In this document: in pieces, positions 1 to 10,012 of the stretch | How the letters are laid out: every line of letters begins with the position of its first letter | How positions within the stretch are numbered: position 1 is the first letter of the stretch | DNA from: Lepisosteus oculatus | Lineage: Eukaryota; Chordata; Actinopteri; Semionotiformes; Lepisosteidae | Assembly: GCF_040954835.1 (NCBI RefSeq) | Contig: NC_090699.1 | Span: 16,051,817 to 16,115,816 of the forward strand | Length of the DNA: 64,000 bases | Reading direction: 5' to 3' | Notes under the pieces: generated by a model | What the model was told of the DNA's origin: nothing | Databases searched by the model: none | Seen by the model: only the letters and a program-made list of their open reading frames with translations | Program-made: the position numbers and the translations under genes

Positions 1-569
1 CTCCTCCTCCTCATGGCCTGTAACCTGGGCAGCTTCCAGGGCAACGCTTCCTCTCCTGCTGGGCCAGTGGGGGGCTGGCAGCTGTGCCCCCTGGCTGATG
101 AGAGTGGAAATCTACCTGTGGAGCAGAGCAGGGCTGTCTCTCATCAGATCAGGCCAGCAGAGACCCGACAAGCTTTGCGAGCCTGCTGAGCTGACACATC
201 AGACAGGGCACGTTTGTGTACTTTTTTATCAGATAGCAGCCAGTAGGGGTATAAGGAGTCAGTCCTGGCTCATGCTAGACGGGGAAGACGTTTATTCCAG
301 TGTGATCAGGGCTCTGGCAAGGAGTTCAGGTTTGCTTTTGGTTGGTGTGAAAGAAGTCTGAAGTAGAACAAAATTTATCACCTCACACATATGCAAGGTT
401 CCAAAATTACGGCCTAATTCGATTGCGAGGGTTATCAGAGTGACTGTTATTCCAGCCGTGTGCTGCTTGTAGCTGCTGGAGGAGCTGTTTTCAGAAGTCT
501 GTCTGAGTGGTTTGTGTCCAATGTGGAAGTGCGTTTAAAACTACGAACCGCGGGCACTCCTTTACATGA
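1..569. other. Left-edge stretch, no confirmed gene
   Basis: The first 180 bases are open in frame 1 on the plus strand and end at a TGA. This could be the tail of an exon cut by the window edge, but the translation (starting LLLLMACNLGSFQGN) is not a family I recognise. The rest up to about 569 shows no repeat or exon that I can support. Confidence 0.2.
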
Positions 570-850
570 AGGGTAGTGGGAGTGTGGAACTCCGACCATG
601 TGGTTGAAGCCGATACCCTGGCTTCTCTCAAGAAACAGCTGGATGAGATCCTCCAGTCAGGACAGGGGGGGGGGGCTCTTCTCTACACAGAGGGTGGTGG
701 GAGTGTGGAACAAGCTGGTCAGCCATGTGGTTGGAGCCAATACCCTGACTTCTCTCAAGAAACAGCTGGATGGGATCCTGTGATCAGTGAACTATTAACT
801 ACCAGACAGGCTGGGTGGGCCTCCTCTAGTTGGTAGCTTGTGTTCCTCAG
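570..850 (+). mobile_element. CR1-like LINE 3' tail fragment, internally duplicated
   Basis: Two tandem copies of a motif translating roughly as [12 protein letters not shown]...[10 protein letters not shown] lie here. This matches the conserved end of CR1-type non-LTR reverse transcriptases (WN.LP..VV.A..L..FK..LD). It is followed by the 3' end that reads as TGGGCCTCCTCT. The copy is truncated at its 5' end. The same tail recurs many times in this window on both strands. Confidence 0.6.
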
Positions 851-1010
851 TGTTACCAGCTGACCAGCCTTCAGGCCCATCGAACCTCTCGCTTGGCCTA
901 AATAAAGAGGAAATACCTCCATCTCTCGACCCGGGCAATGACAGCCCCCGTGTCTGACGTGAGACTCCCAACTGGGCCAGTGATCAGAGGCTGGGGCACC
1001 GTGATCCTCA

Positions 1011-1345
1011 GTAATAATAATAATAATAATAATTGGTTACACTTATATAGCGCTTTTCTGGACACTCCACTCAAAGCGCTTTACAGGTAATGGGGACTCC
1101 CCTCCACCACCACCAGTGTGTAGCATCCACCTGGATGATGCGACGGCAGCCATAGTGCGCCAGAACGCTCACCACACATCAGCTGTCAGTGGGGAGGAGA
1201 GCAGAGTGATGTAGCCAATTCATAGAGGGGGATTATTAGGAGGCCATGATTGGTAAAGGCCAATTGGAAATTTGGCCAGGACACCGGGGTTACACCCCTA
1301 CTCTTTTCGAGAAGCGCCCTGGGAGTTCACACACAGAGAAGAGTC
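1011..1345 (-). mobile_element. 5S-rRNA-derived SINE (SINE3-like), 5'-truncated
   Basis: Read on the minus strand this is the body and tail of a SINE that ends in AAGCGCTTTGAGTGGAGTGT, a GCGCTATATAAGTGTAA box and a TTA-repeat tail. The TAA run at 1011-1033 is that tail seen from the plus strand. The copy at about 3290-3640 carries the 5S-like head of the same family, which ties the two together. The head is missing or degraded here. Confidence 0.6.
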
Positions 1346-1689
1346 TGAGTCTGTACTCCAGACGGGACTGCACCATGCTGTTCATCCTGTGGTGCCTGGG
1401 TCTCTGACGAATGTGGAGCCGGTGTCATACTATTTGCTACTAGAACGCTGGGAGGAATGGAAAGATAGCTCTGGCTCCTCTCGGATCACACTAAACCACG
1501 AACCCGGCCTTCAGGCTCCAGCGCCCACCCGGGCTGCTGATAATCGGCACCACACGCTGCTGTTTGGCCCTCAGTGCCGTGGTTGCTAGGGAAACAACGC
1601 GCAGGCGTCCCAGAGACAGAATGGCGCTGCGATCAGAACCGGCCAGCAGGGGGCGGTGACGCATTAGTTCTAGTGCGAGCCCTTGTCCA

Positions 1690-1790
1690 CGTTCCTTATA
1701 GTACTAATAATACGCTTAACTTACACAGCGCGTTTCATTCCAGCGAACCTCAAAGTGCTTCACACAAAGGTAAAAGCTAAGGCAACTAAA
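1690..1790 (-). mobile_element. Short L2/SINE-type 3' tail fragment
   Basis: The segment around TTACACAGCGCGTTTCATTCC and CAAAGTGCTTCACACAAAGG resembles the degenerate GCGC...AAAGTGCTT tail shared by fish L2 LINEs and their SINEs. It is too short to place in a family. Confidence 0.3.
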
Positions 1791-2095
1791 AATGACTTAT
1801 CCATTAGCTCTGGAATCGCGCTTCTGCGTCTTCTTGCGTGGGCTTCAAGCGCGAGCCGGCCGGGTCAGGCTGTGTGGCGTGGAGGCTTTGCTCCGCTGGT
1901 GGAAAAAAAAAAAGAAAGCACGTTTTGGCTAAGGTCAAAATAATAATAAAAAATAAACTTTTATCCGTCGTTACTGGCCCTGCGGTCGGCGTTTGGGCGT
2001 GGCGTGAAGGTTGTCCTCGCGAACGCGGGTGGGGAGTAAGGGGTTACTTGAACCTTCAGAGAGAGGAGGACACCGGGCATTTCTGAGAGGAATCA

Positions 2096-2142
2096 AGGAA
2101 CTCCTTGATCCTTATCTCGCGGCTGTGGATCAAGGAGTTCCT
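2096..2142. repeat. Perfect 16-bp inverted repeat (hairpin), 15-nt loop
   Basis: AGGAACTCCTTGATCC at 2096-2111 is the exact reverse complement of GGATCAAGGAGTTCCT at 2127-2142. Each arm is also close to palindromic by itself (ATCAAGGAACTCCTTGAT). The function is unknown, and the flanks show no coding sequence. Confidence 0.8.
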
Positions 2143-2418
2143 CGGAACTGTGTCCGTGTCTGTGGGCGTGCGGGGGAAGGGTGGGACTGCAGTTCGGGAA
2201 AAATGCCCCCCCCCCCCTCCTCCATCCTCAGTCATCGCCTGGCAAACAGACGATGTGAGACATTCTCACGATGTGAATGGCCTTTTTTAGTTAAAGGCTC
2301 TTCTTCTACGTCTAAATAAGCTGTCGACGGTCTAACTTTCATTCTCCGGGTGGAGTTATAGCAACCGAGGGAGATTAAAAAAAAGACTGCGCGTGAACAG
2401 GAAACACCCACGAACACG

Positions 2419-2443
2419 CGCGCGCGCGCGTGTGTGTGTGTGT
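2419..2443. repeat. CG/TG dinucleotide microsatellite
   Basis: An alternating CG run passes directly into a TG run, giving purine-pyrimidine alternation over about 25 bases (potential Z-DNA). No gene is attached to it. Confidence 0.8.
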
Positions 2444-2833
2444 TGTCTGCCTAGGGAGATTCTGAATGAAACTCAAAAATAATCGAAGACAGTATTGACA
2501 GATTCTGAAACAAACACAGAAACAAGTAGCGGTGTCCTGGGAGTCATGTTCTTTGTATCTGTGCAAATACAACGGGCGACCCACCCGCGCAGGTTTCGGC
2601 GTTCACGGGCGGTTACTGTGGCATCCAGCGGCAGGTCAGACCTCAGAGCGAACGATACTATTTTCCGGAGGGGCCAGCAGCCGGCGCTCCGCCATCAGCA
2701 GGGCCGGGCTGGGCTCAACCCCTTCGCGCCGGTCATGTGCCGCAGAGCCGCTCGCTGCCCCCCCCCACCAGAGGGCCAGGCTGGCACGCGGGCCCGGGGG
2801 GGACGAGCCTGTGCCTGTCTTTCCCACGCGGAC

Positions 2834-2889
2834 ATTGGCCCGTGCCGGCTCCCGTCGGCGCCACGTCACGCCGGAGGAATGGTATAAAA
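2834..2889 (+). promoter_or_regulatory. Core promoter: inverted CCAAT, CRE-like site, TATA box
   Basis: Within a CpG-rich block (about 2600-3240) the plus strand carries ATTGG at 2834-2838 (inverted CCAAT), CACGTCA near 2862-2868 (CRE-like) and TATAAAA at 2883-2889, in the usual order and spacing. A transcript would start near 2915. The first ATG after that (3016) opens only 50 codons, so this is either a short first coding exon or a 5' UTR. The gene it serves is not recognised, and no plus-strand exons could be linked to it. Confidence 0.5.
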
Positions 2890-3289
2890 CCGTGCTGCGC
2901 TTTTCTCGGGACTGTGAGTCATCCGGTCCAAATCGAGCCGGGGCGGTGAGGCAGCGCTTGGAAACAGCTGTCTTTGGTTACAGTTCAGCCAAACAAACTC
3001 CAGGGCCGCAGGAGAATGAGTAACCGATGTGCGCCGGTCCCTTTCATCAAACCGCGGACAGAAAACCCGCGGTCTCGCCAGTGCCTCCAACAGCGGGCGC
3101 CCCAACCGAGGCCTCATGCTCGGTGGGCCACGTTTTTCTCAGTCTCCCCGAGTTTCACACAGCGGTGAACGCCGAGAGAGAGAGAGAGCAAAAGCTTTCT
3201 AGCGTTTGTGAGAATGGAAAACACGACACGTAGGAAAAAGACGGTACCCCTCCTCCCATTACACACACACAGCAGCTGTATCTCCCCAC

Positions 3290-3640
3290 AGCTCCCAGCT
3301 GGCAGCCCAGTGGAACTCGGCAGCTGTGAGCCTGGTCAGTACCTGGAGGGGAGACTCCTGGGAAAGCTGAGGTTGCTGCTGGGAGAGGTATTTAGGGGGG
3401 CCAGTAGGGGGCGCACACCCTGCAGTCTGTGTGGGTCCTAATGCCCTGACTTTGTGGTTAAAGATTGTAAAAGATGTGGGGTGTTACCCCAGCCCCCTGG
3501 CCACATTTCCCCCCTGTCCTTTACCAGTCATGGCCTCCTAATAACCCCCCTCTCTGAACTGGCTTCATCACTCTGCTCTCCTCCCCACTGAGAGCTGGTG
3601 TGTGTGAGCAGACTGGAGCATCATCCAGGAGGGGCCGCCC
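3290..3640 (+). mobile_element. 5S-rRNA-derived SINE (SINE3-like), near full length
   Basis: The head (about 3315-3385) follows the 3' half of 5S rRNA: ...CTCGGCAGCTGTGAGCCTGG, TCAGTACCTGGAGGGGAGAC, then CTGGGAAAGCTGAGGTTGCTG. The body then contains GGCCAGTAGGGGGCGC and TGTGTGGGTCCTAATGCC, and continues into the same sequence seen in reverse at 1011-1345. This copy establishes the family for the other fragments in the window. Internal promoter boxes have decayed. Confidence 0.7.
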
Positions 3641-4162
3641 AGGGATTGGAGTGCCCAGGAGAGGGATGCTAATATTACACACAGACTGACCCCGGAGCAT
3701 GAACTGATCAGACTACGACACTGTTGAACCCAGTGTCCCAGTACTGCGTGTTATAGTCAGACTTGTGTCTGAGGTCTTCTTCAGACAGCGGGCGCCGCGC
3801 TGAGAGAGGCGACCATCAAGGACCTGCTTACACCCCTCCCTCGGCCCACAGACAAACACCTGGGAGCTACTCACCTGACCTCCTGTGAAAGACTGATTCT
3901 AGCGATGAAGCCAGTTTTACCCTGGTTAGTTCTTCCTGCGGTGGGGTCTCTCCGGCTGCCGGTGAAGCACTGTCCCTCTCTCCGAGCCGGCCTCTGGGAT
4001 CACCGGGATGGGCGCCAGTGTCCGGTCAGCCTCACTGTCCGGCGCGTGGCTCAGACCACCCAGCCCGGGGGTCCCCCCCGTGTCCGAGGTCAGGGAGTGG
4101 GGCGCCGACACTGTTTACCCCCTGTGTTAGATTTTGAAATGCCTTTCAGGTTTGTGGTGCAT
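3641..4162. other. Gene-free GC-rich stretch
   Basis: I see no splice-bounded exon, RNA gene or repeat family here. Short open frames exist on both strands but lack family resemblance. Confidence 0.25.
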
Positions 4163-4760
4163 AGGAACATAAGACCGTAAGACGGGTCGGGTCACAGACG
4201 AGAGGAGGTGACTCAGCCTGCTTAGTAGTCAACTGATCCCCGGATCTCATCCAGCTGTTTCCTCCAATGGCTCTTACAAGGCCGTGCAGCGTGTCCCCCA
4301 CTCCCACCACCCTTTGTGTAAAGTAGAGCCTCCTCTCCTGACTGGAGGATCTTATCCAGCTGTTTCTTGAGAGAAGTCAGGGTATTGGCTTCAACAACAG
4401 AGACTTGGGCAGCTTGTTCCCCGCTCCCACCACCCTTGGTGTAAAGACATCCCTCCTGTTCTCGGTTTCAAGTGCACTTCAACAGTTTCCACCAGTGTTC
4501 CCTGGTTTGTGTTTCTTTGTTTGTTCTGAAGGCCCCCTCCGGGTTCACTGGGCTGATGTCCTTGAGGATTTTGAACACCTGAGCCAGCTGCCCTCGCAGT
4601 TGTTTCTGCGCAAGTGAGGTATTTTGTTGACGGATGCTGAACTCATTCCGGTCCGGAAGCTGCGGGAGTTCCGACAGCGCTCCGACACGTGGCTCAGTCT
4701 GGGAGAGACGGGGAGAAACCCCACCCCCACACCCCCACACCCCCACACTCAGACACGGGC
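4163..4760 (-). mobile_element. CR1-like LINE ORF2 C-terminal fragment
   Basis: On the minus strand the end of a reverse-transcriptase ORF can be followed. It has a stretch reading QLRGQLAQVFKILKDIS (compare LRGDLIEVFKILKG in CR1-type elements) and then two copies of the FTQRVV...WN.LP terminal motif. Frames are broken by indels. It is a dead 5'-truncated copy. Confidence 0.6.
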
Positions 4761-5105
4761 CTCTCAGACTGGAGTCATGACACCGGAGACGAGATGTGAA
4801 AACCACAAAGTGCTCAGTTTATTCAAATTAATTTATGACAACCTGCACATCGTAATAATTAATAAACTCTGTTTCCTTTTTTAGCAAGTGTAATAAATTA
4901 ATGCTTTTAAAACTCAGGCGGTATGAAAAACGAACTTTGCGGATATATAAGGCATTTAAAAATACAAACATTCTATAACGTTTATTTACAATGTTTCTTA
5001 GTATTTCATACAACAGTTGTCAAGAGAACTGCATTGTGATTTTCTGGGTGTATGGGACACACAGGAGCGGGGGGTGTCCCCCTGAAGACAGGTGTGTCTG
5101 TTATG
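4761..5105. other. AT-rich stretch with polyadenylation-like motifs on the minus strand
   Basis: The GC-rich region is interrupted by an AT-rich patch (about 4805-5000) with AATAAA motifs on the minus strand near 4815-4825 and 4980-4990. This could be the end of a minus-strand transcript, but no convincing minus-strand coding exon leads into it. Confidence 0.25.
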
Positions 5106-5112
5106 AGAGAGG

Positions 5113-5132
5113 AGGTCAGAGGTCAGAGGTCA
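5113..5132 (+). promoter_or_regulatory. Three AGGTCA half-sites spaced by 1 (two overlapping DR1)
   Basis: AGGTCA occurs at 5113-5118, 5120-5125 and 5127-5132, each separated by a single G. DR1 is the classical binding arrangement for RXR-PPAR, HNF4 and COUP-TF type nuclear receptors. It lies about 130 bp upstream of a TATA-like box and 200 bp upstream of a signal-peptide ORF on the same strand. Confidence 0.5.
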
Positions 5133-5261
5133 GAACCCCACTCTCCTCTGCAGAGACGTGTTTGAGAGTCTTCTCCTCATCTCCACCAGCACTCTCTGGA
5201 GCAGCTGCAACTGATAAACGCTGTGGGCTGGAGACCGGCAGAGCCCCCCTCTCTGTCCTGG

Positions 5262-5270
5262 ATAAATATA
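5262..5270 (+). promoter_or_regulatory. TATA-like box
   Basis: ATAAATATA lies 64 bp upstream of the ATG at 5334 and downstream of the DR1 cluster. Spacing to a start near 5295 would be normal. It is a prediction from motif order only. Confidence 0.4.
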
Positions 5271-5333
5271 CGACGACCCCCATCCCCCCCCCGATCAGCT
5301 GTCGTTCTGAATCCATTCTGCATTCAGCCCTTC

Positions 5334-5485
5334 ATGGGCAAAGCGCTAGTGGGTTTGAGCCTGCTCCTTTTGGTGCCCGGTGCTGTGTCTCAAGACACGC
5401 CGGGGGGCCATGTCGGGTCTCACGAGCCCCACGTCCTGTCTGCCGCCTCAGTGGCGGGTATCCCTTTCACAGCGGGGACAGGCAG
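5334..5485 (+). CDS. Candidate first exon encoding a signal peptide (gene unidentified)
   Basis: An ATG at 5334 opens with MGKALVGLSLLLLVPGAVSQ, a textbook signal peptide: a basic n-region, a Leu/Val h-region and small residues at the cleavage point. A short polar stretch follows (DTPGGHVGSHEP). The upstream DR1 cluster and TATA-like box are correctly placed for a regulated secreted or membrane protein. The end is uncertain. A CAG|GTTTCA donor after 5485 and a weaker GTATCC donor near 5458 are both possible. I could not find downstream exons, so family and function are unknown. A chance ORF in GC-rich DNA remains possible. Confidence 0.3.
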
Positions 5486-5499
5486 GTTTCAGCTGTGCG

Positions 5500-5904
5500 G
5501 GTGTGCTCCATGGCCCCTGCTTCAATATGTCTTTCTTATTGCATGCAGAAGTTATTGCTCATTACATTGTGCTTAGAAGGAAGAAATAAGACACTTCTTT
5601 TAAATACACAAGGGACACAGCCCCATTGCAGAGTCCATGGCAGTGACTCATGGACACACAGTAACCAAGACACACCTGCTCTGTCCCCCAGGGGACCTGT
5701 CTCCTCCTGAGCTGTACTGCTCAGCCAGGGGCCCCGGTCATGGTGCCGTGGTGCCAGGGGGGCTGTAGGCTCACAGTGCAGCTGGGCTCTTAATGACCTG
5801 AATCAGCTCATTAATGGCTTAATTGGATCAGTTCACCAGCTCCTCCTGGCTCTTCAGGTGCTACAGCTTTAAAGAGACTAAGACATCCTGTAGCCACACT
5901 GAAC
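5500..5904. other. Gene-free stretch after the candidate exon
   Basis: No recognisable exon, repeat family or RNA gene is visible. The following minisatellite begins at about 5905. Confidence 0.25.
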
Positions 5905-6230
5905 AGCCAGCCCTCCAGGACCAGGACTGGACAGCCCTGCTGCAGACACACTCACTGACCCCTCCAGGACCAGGACTGGCCAGCCCTGCTGCAGACACAC
6001 TGACTGATCCCTCCAGGACCAGGACTGGACAGCCCTGCTGCAGAAACACTGACTGACCCCTCCAGGACCAGGACTGGACAGCCCTGCTGCAGACACACTG
6101 ACTGACCCCTCCAGGACCAGGACTGGACAGCCCTGCTGCAGACACACTGACTGACCCCTCCAGGACCAGGACTGGACAGCCCTGCTGCAGAAACACTGAC
6201 CCCTTCAGGACCAGGACTGGACAGCCCTAG
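5905..6230. repeat. 49-bp minisatellite, about 6 units
   Basis: The unit contains CCAGGACTGGACAGCCCTGC and GCAGACACACTGACTGACCC. Copies start near 5921, 5970 and 6019 and continue at the same step. Because 49 is not a multiple of three, all frames cycle and give spurious repetitive ORFs on the minus strand. No protein is implied. Confidence 0.9.
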
Positions 6231-6234
6231 GCTA

Positions 6235-6755
6235 CCTTTTGACACCACCTCTGTCTACATGCGGAACACCTAAATACAAAATCGGGGTCACCTGAAATGT
6301 GAGAAGACAGGACCCCACTGCGAGGTCTTCTCCTACAGCTGGGGCACCGAGAGTCTCTGCAGTTCTCTGGTGAAATTCACAATTCACACGTCTGAGTGTA
6401 GCTGGTTGCTCCCACATCTGCTTCTGGTTTCGAATGCCCAGCGGATCCCTGAACGCGAAGTGGGTGTGCTCAGTAAAGTGCTAATAATAATGAGACACCG
6501 TACTGCAGAGCACCCTGCCCTGACGGGGCTGGGCAGAGACTGTCCCAGCAGCGGGACGGCGGGCGGGCCAGGAGACGGGAAGACGAAGCCCCTGCCCCTA
6601 CGCCGCGCGGCTGACTGCTCTGGAACTCATTGGCAAACGCGCTCCTGGGGCCGGAGCCGCAGGCGATCGCAGCACCCGATCCACGGCGGGCTAGGAGACA
6701 CGGGTGTGAACAACTGTGCGCACAAGCAGCACACACTCGCCAAGCAGAGCGGCTA
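6235..6755. other. Gene-free GC-rich stretch
   Basis: Nothing with splice-site support or family resemblance is seen between the minisatellite and the next SINE. Confidence 0.25.
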
Positions 6756-6756
6756 A

Positions 6757-7305
6757 GAGACCAGCGCGGTGGCGCAGAGCTGGGGCCCCGAGTTCAATTC
6801 CCAGACCTGGGGTGCTGTCTGTGTGGAGTTTGTATGTTCCCTCTAGGCCCATGTGGGTTTCTTCCCATAGTCCAAAGACAGGTTAATGGGCTTCTGGGAA
6901 AACTGGCCCTGGTGTGTGTGTGTGTGTGTGTGTCCTGTGATGGACTGGTGTCCTGTCCAGGGTGTGTGAGTCTGTGTGTGTCCTGTGATGGACTGGTATC
7001 CAGTCCAGGGTGTGTGTCTGTGTGTGTCCTGTGATGGACTGGTGTCCTGTCCAGGTTGTGTGAGTCTGTGTGTGTCCTGTGATGGACTGGTGTCCTGTCT
7101 AGGTTGTGTGAGTCTGTGTGTGTCCTGTGATGGACTGGTGTCCTGTCCGGGGTGTGTGAGTCTGTGTGTGTCCTGTGATGGACTGGTGTCCTGTCCGGGG
7201 TGTGTGAGTCTGTGTGTGTCCTGTGATGGACTGGTGTCATCTGCCTTGTGCCCGGTGCGTGCTGGGACTCTGTACTGGATAAAGTGGTTAGAAATTGGAT
7301 GGATG
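6757..7305 (+). mobile_element. tRNA-derived SINE with an internal expanded array
   Basis: The head GCGGTGGCGCAG...GAGTTCAATTCC has A-box and B-box-like sequences of a tRNA-derived promoter. The body includes CATAGTCCAAAGACAGGTTAA, TGGGCTTCTGGGAAAACTGG and a 3' end near GATAAAGTGGTTAGAAATTGGATGGATGA. Family members recur at 11503, 27083, 28726 and 31474. This copy is longer than its relatives because one internal segment is repeated seven times. Confidence 0.7.
6935..7245 (+). repeat. 48-bp array inside the SINE, 7 units
   Basis: CTGTGATGGACTGGTGTCCT recurs at 6935, 6983, 7029, 7077, 7125, 7173 and 7221. Steps are 48 bp except for one of 46. Other SINE copies in the window carry the segment once, so it was amplified after this copy inserted. 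Confidence 0.9.
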
Positions 7306-8139
7306 ATGACCAATTCTTTCAAAAGACACTTCTCCTCACGACCACTTAAGATGGACCTATTCTGTTGATATATATATTTAATTTTTGCCGGTGGTGGCGC
7401 CGCCGCCCGGCTCAGCCTGTGGGGTCATTTGAAAAAACCTTTGAAGGTGACTCCTTCTGAAGCTCAGTCAGCCGTGCAGCGCGTGGGCAGGGAAGCCGCA
7501 ACGCCCAGGCAGCGCCAGTGACGTCCGCCTGTTCATCCCAGCTGGAGAACAGCCCCGAGAGCGGGCTTCCTGATTCAGCACAAGCGAGAGCTCTGAGTCA
7601 GAGCGAAACACCGGGGCCACTTTCAGAGGCTTCTATTTCTGGGGCAAATGCGGCTCGGGCTCTGCTCAGAGCGGGCAGACTCCCTCGATTTCTCCGAAAC
7701 CTCGGAGCGCCATCCCGCCCCGGTGCTTGTGCAAAACAGGCACTGTCTTACGATCGCGGGGGTGGGGGGGTCTGGCCTGAATTTCGTTTGAAAAATAAAA
7801 AAAGGCGAATGATGAAAAGGAGTCTACGCGCGGTTAAAACTGGCCCTGCCAATCCTTCACCCTACACAGGCCGAACCCTGAGTTTAAACGTAGGCTGGCA
7901 ATCGTAGCCTCGTGCACAGCTGCGCATAGCGGGACGCACAAACTAGACAACTCGCGGCCGCCATTTTAATAGTGCAGAACTGAATTCGTGACGGCAAGCT
8001 GTGCGCAAATAAGATGCAAAAAGGGCTACTGCGTGTAAAATGAGACACACTGAGTACTAGTTTGGGTCATAACTAGCCTTTGCCTGAGCTCCCGGTGGAA
8101 AAAGCCGAAGTTTACGAGTCTATAACATGACTCCCCTTT
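7306..8139. other. Gene-free CpG-rich stretch
   Basis: The DNA is CpG-rich from about 7380 and contains several open frames on the plus strand, none with recognisable similarity or a clear donor or acceptor. Confidence 0.25.
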
Positions 8140-8215
8140 TCCTAGCCCTTCCCATCATGCCATGCACTTCCGGTCCCTCGCTCTGTAGCCATGGCGCTAG
8201 TCCGGCTGGAGCGTC
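8140..8215. promoter_or_regulatory. Promoter-like block with consensus ETS site
   Basis: CATCATGCCATGCACTTCCGG contains an ETS consensus ACTTCCGG at 8166-8173, typical of TATA-less housekeeping promoters. It is followed by an ATG in good context at 8191 (GCCATGGCG) that runs only 26 codons. A minus-strand ATG also overlaps. The direction and the gene are undetermined. Confidence 0.3.
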
Positions 8216-9767
8216 AGGGAGGCCGGAGACTCCGAATGATTTTACTTACGGCACAGGGATACGACTGAGAAAGCAGAACACGGAATTCCAAATGAAACCT
8301 TGACCGCCCCACCCCACCCCCATAAAAAAACATTTCCCATATTGCTGTCGGCGTGAGAACAAAAACAAACAGCTTTGCTTCATGTGAAAATAAATAAATA
8401 GATTAATACGCAAAAAAAACCCAACAACCCATCACCCAACATAAAAGAAAAAAAAAGAATTCCCGATCATATCTACAATCCCAGCACAGAAGCTGTTCCT
8501 CAGAGGAAATGCCGTGGATGGGATCTCCTCGTGGGAAAAGCTCCAGGTGATTGGCCCCAAGTGTCTGTGTCTCAGGGGAGGGGGAAGACAGCCGGCGCTT
8601 TCTTTCGTCCAAACGCAGAGGGAGGATGGAGCGAGAGAGAGCCGAGCCAGGGGCGTCCAGGTCCGAGCCCAGCTGTCGAGGCGCCGCCGCATCCCGGCTC
8701 CCATCCGGCACGGTCTTCCCGAGATCCCAAAGCTAGCACGTTCATGTCGCGGAGCTGCCGAATCCAGTATCTCAGGTCCTAGAGGGAGCAGAGGGGCGAC
8801 AGGAGAAGACTCACTTGCAGGTGCCTCCGGGGGCGGTTCTGTCGGAACACAGGACCGGTCACAAACGAGAGGAAACCGCTGCCGGGCTCTGACCCAGCCC
8901 GCACCTGTGTCACATCAGACCGCGGGTGAAGCCTTAATCCGAGGGCAGCAACACGGTGGCAGGAAGTCCCATCATGCACTGAGGGATGCCCACTGTGAGG
9001 GGTAGGAAGGCACTGCCCCTGTTCCCAGTGCGCCTGTCTGCTGCCCCCTCGTGGAAACAGGCAGTGCTGCAGGAGGAGGCTTAGGGGCAGGGGGTGGAAT
9101 TATTCAAGCAGAACTGCTGAGGCCCAGGCCCCTCTGTCAGCGGGGCACAGCTCTCCTGGAGGCTCTCCTGAATCCCCAGCAGCTGCCAGTAACCAGTTAC
9201 GCTACAGGGCAGAGCAGAGGTCAACCTGAAATACCACACAGCTGCGCACGACCGCGCCGGAATGAAAGGGACAACGGGGGGCGCGGAGCCAGGAATGACG
9301 GAGTAGGAGCCGTGCCGGACCAGTGACGTCGCCACCGGAGTCGAGAGCCAAGCTCTCGCGCTCAGCAGAACGATGTCATCAAAGGCCAAATTAGCGCACA
9401 GAGAGGCCCGCTCCTTCCAGGCCCAGTATTTCAGAAAGAACAGCACTCGGCACTGTTAAACAAGAGGGTCAATATTCTCGGAGCTTTTCAGCCACATTCC
9501 CACTGGGTAACGCGTAGACCAGGCCTCTCGAACCCTGGTCCCGGAGAGCCCCAGTCCGGCAGCCTGGAAATCTTGAATCTCCGAAGGCCTGGAGTGATTT
9601 CCCTGTGATTATTTAAGCAGGTGATGTGGACAGTGAAGTCCTTTAGAGATGATTTGGAACAAACCTGGAAGGTCATTCAGCCCTCTAGGAGAAGTGTTCC
9701 CATCATGGAAACACTGCTTGCTTAACTGACTGGTTGATTGCTTAAACATGTCTTCCTAACAGCCTAC
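8216..9767. other. Gene-free stretch, CpG-rich, with a possible dispersed repeat
   Basis: CpG-rich sequence continues to about 9450 without a supported exon. The segment 9525-9680 (CCTGGTCCCGGAGAGCCCCAG...) looks like a known type of fish dispersed repeat, but I cannot name it with confidence. Confidence 0.25.
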
Positions 9768-10012
9768 GGCTGGAGCCCCTCTGATTGAGGGGGACCTACT
9801 GTATAAGACTCACTGGACTGGGGCTGGAGCCCCTCTGATTGAGGGGGACCTGTAAGACTCACTGGACAGGGGCTGGAGCCCCTCTGATTGAGGGGGACCT
9901 CTAAGACTCACTGGACTGGGGCTGGAGCCCCTCTGATTGAGGGGGACCTCTAAGACTCACTGGACTGGGGCTGGAGCCCCTCTGATTGAGGGGGACCTAC
10001 AGTGTAAGACCG
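9768..10012. repeat. 49-bp minisatellite, 5 units
   Basis: GGCTGGAGCCCCTCTGATTG recurs at 9768, 9822, 9871, 9920 and 9969. Steps are 54, 49, 49 and 49 bp. The array lies just beyond the 3' end of TNFRSF12A and could fall in its 3' UTR or flank. Confidence 0.9.

Larger units (their letters stand above)
1346..2600. other. Gene-free stretch with hairpin and microsatellite
   Basis: Apart from the tail fragment at 1690-1790, the perfect hairpin at 2096-2142 and the alternating CG/TG run near 2419-2443, I see no exon or repeat family here. CpG density rises towards the promoter-like block that follows. Confidence 0.3.

Noticed and set aside
5127-5220. A minus-strand exon-like reading (LQLLQRVLVEMRRRLSNTSL...) with an acceptor-like CCCACAG and a downstream stop.
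   Set aside because: No upstream minus-strand exon could be joined. It overlaps the plus-strand DR1/TATA block, and its stop falls in the AGGTCA repeats. Kept only as a competing possibility.
6794-7368. Open frames rich in HHRTHTDSH or CVSCDGLVS repeats.
   Set aside because: They are readings of the 48-bp array inside a tRNA-derived SINE.
8191-8271. A 26-codon ORF (MALVRLERQGGRRLRM...) after an ETS site.
   Set aside because: Too short, no donor and no similarity. The promoter-like motif is kept, the coding call is not.
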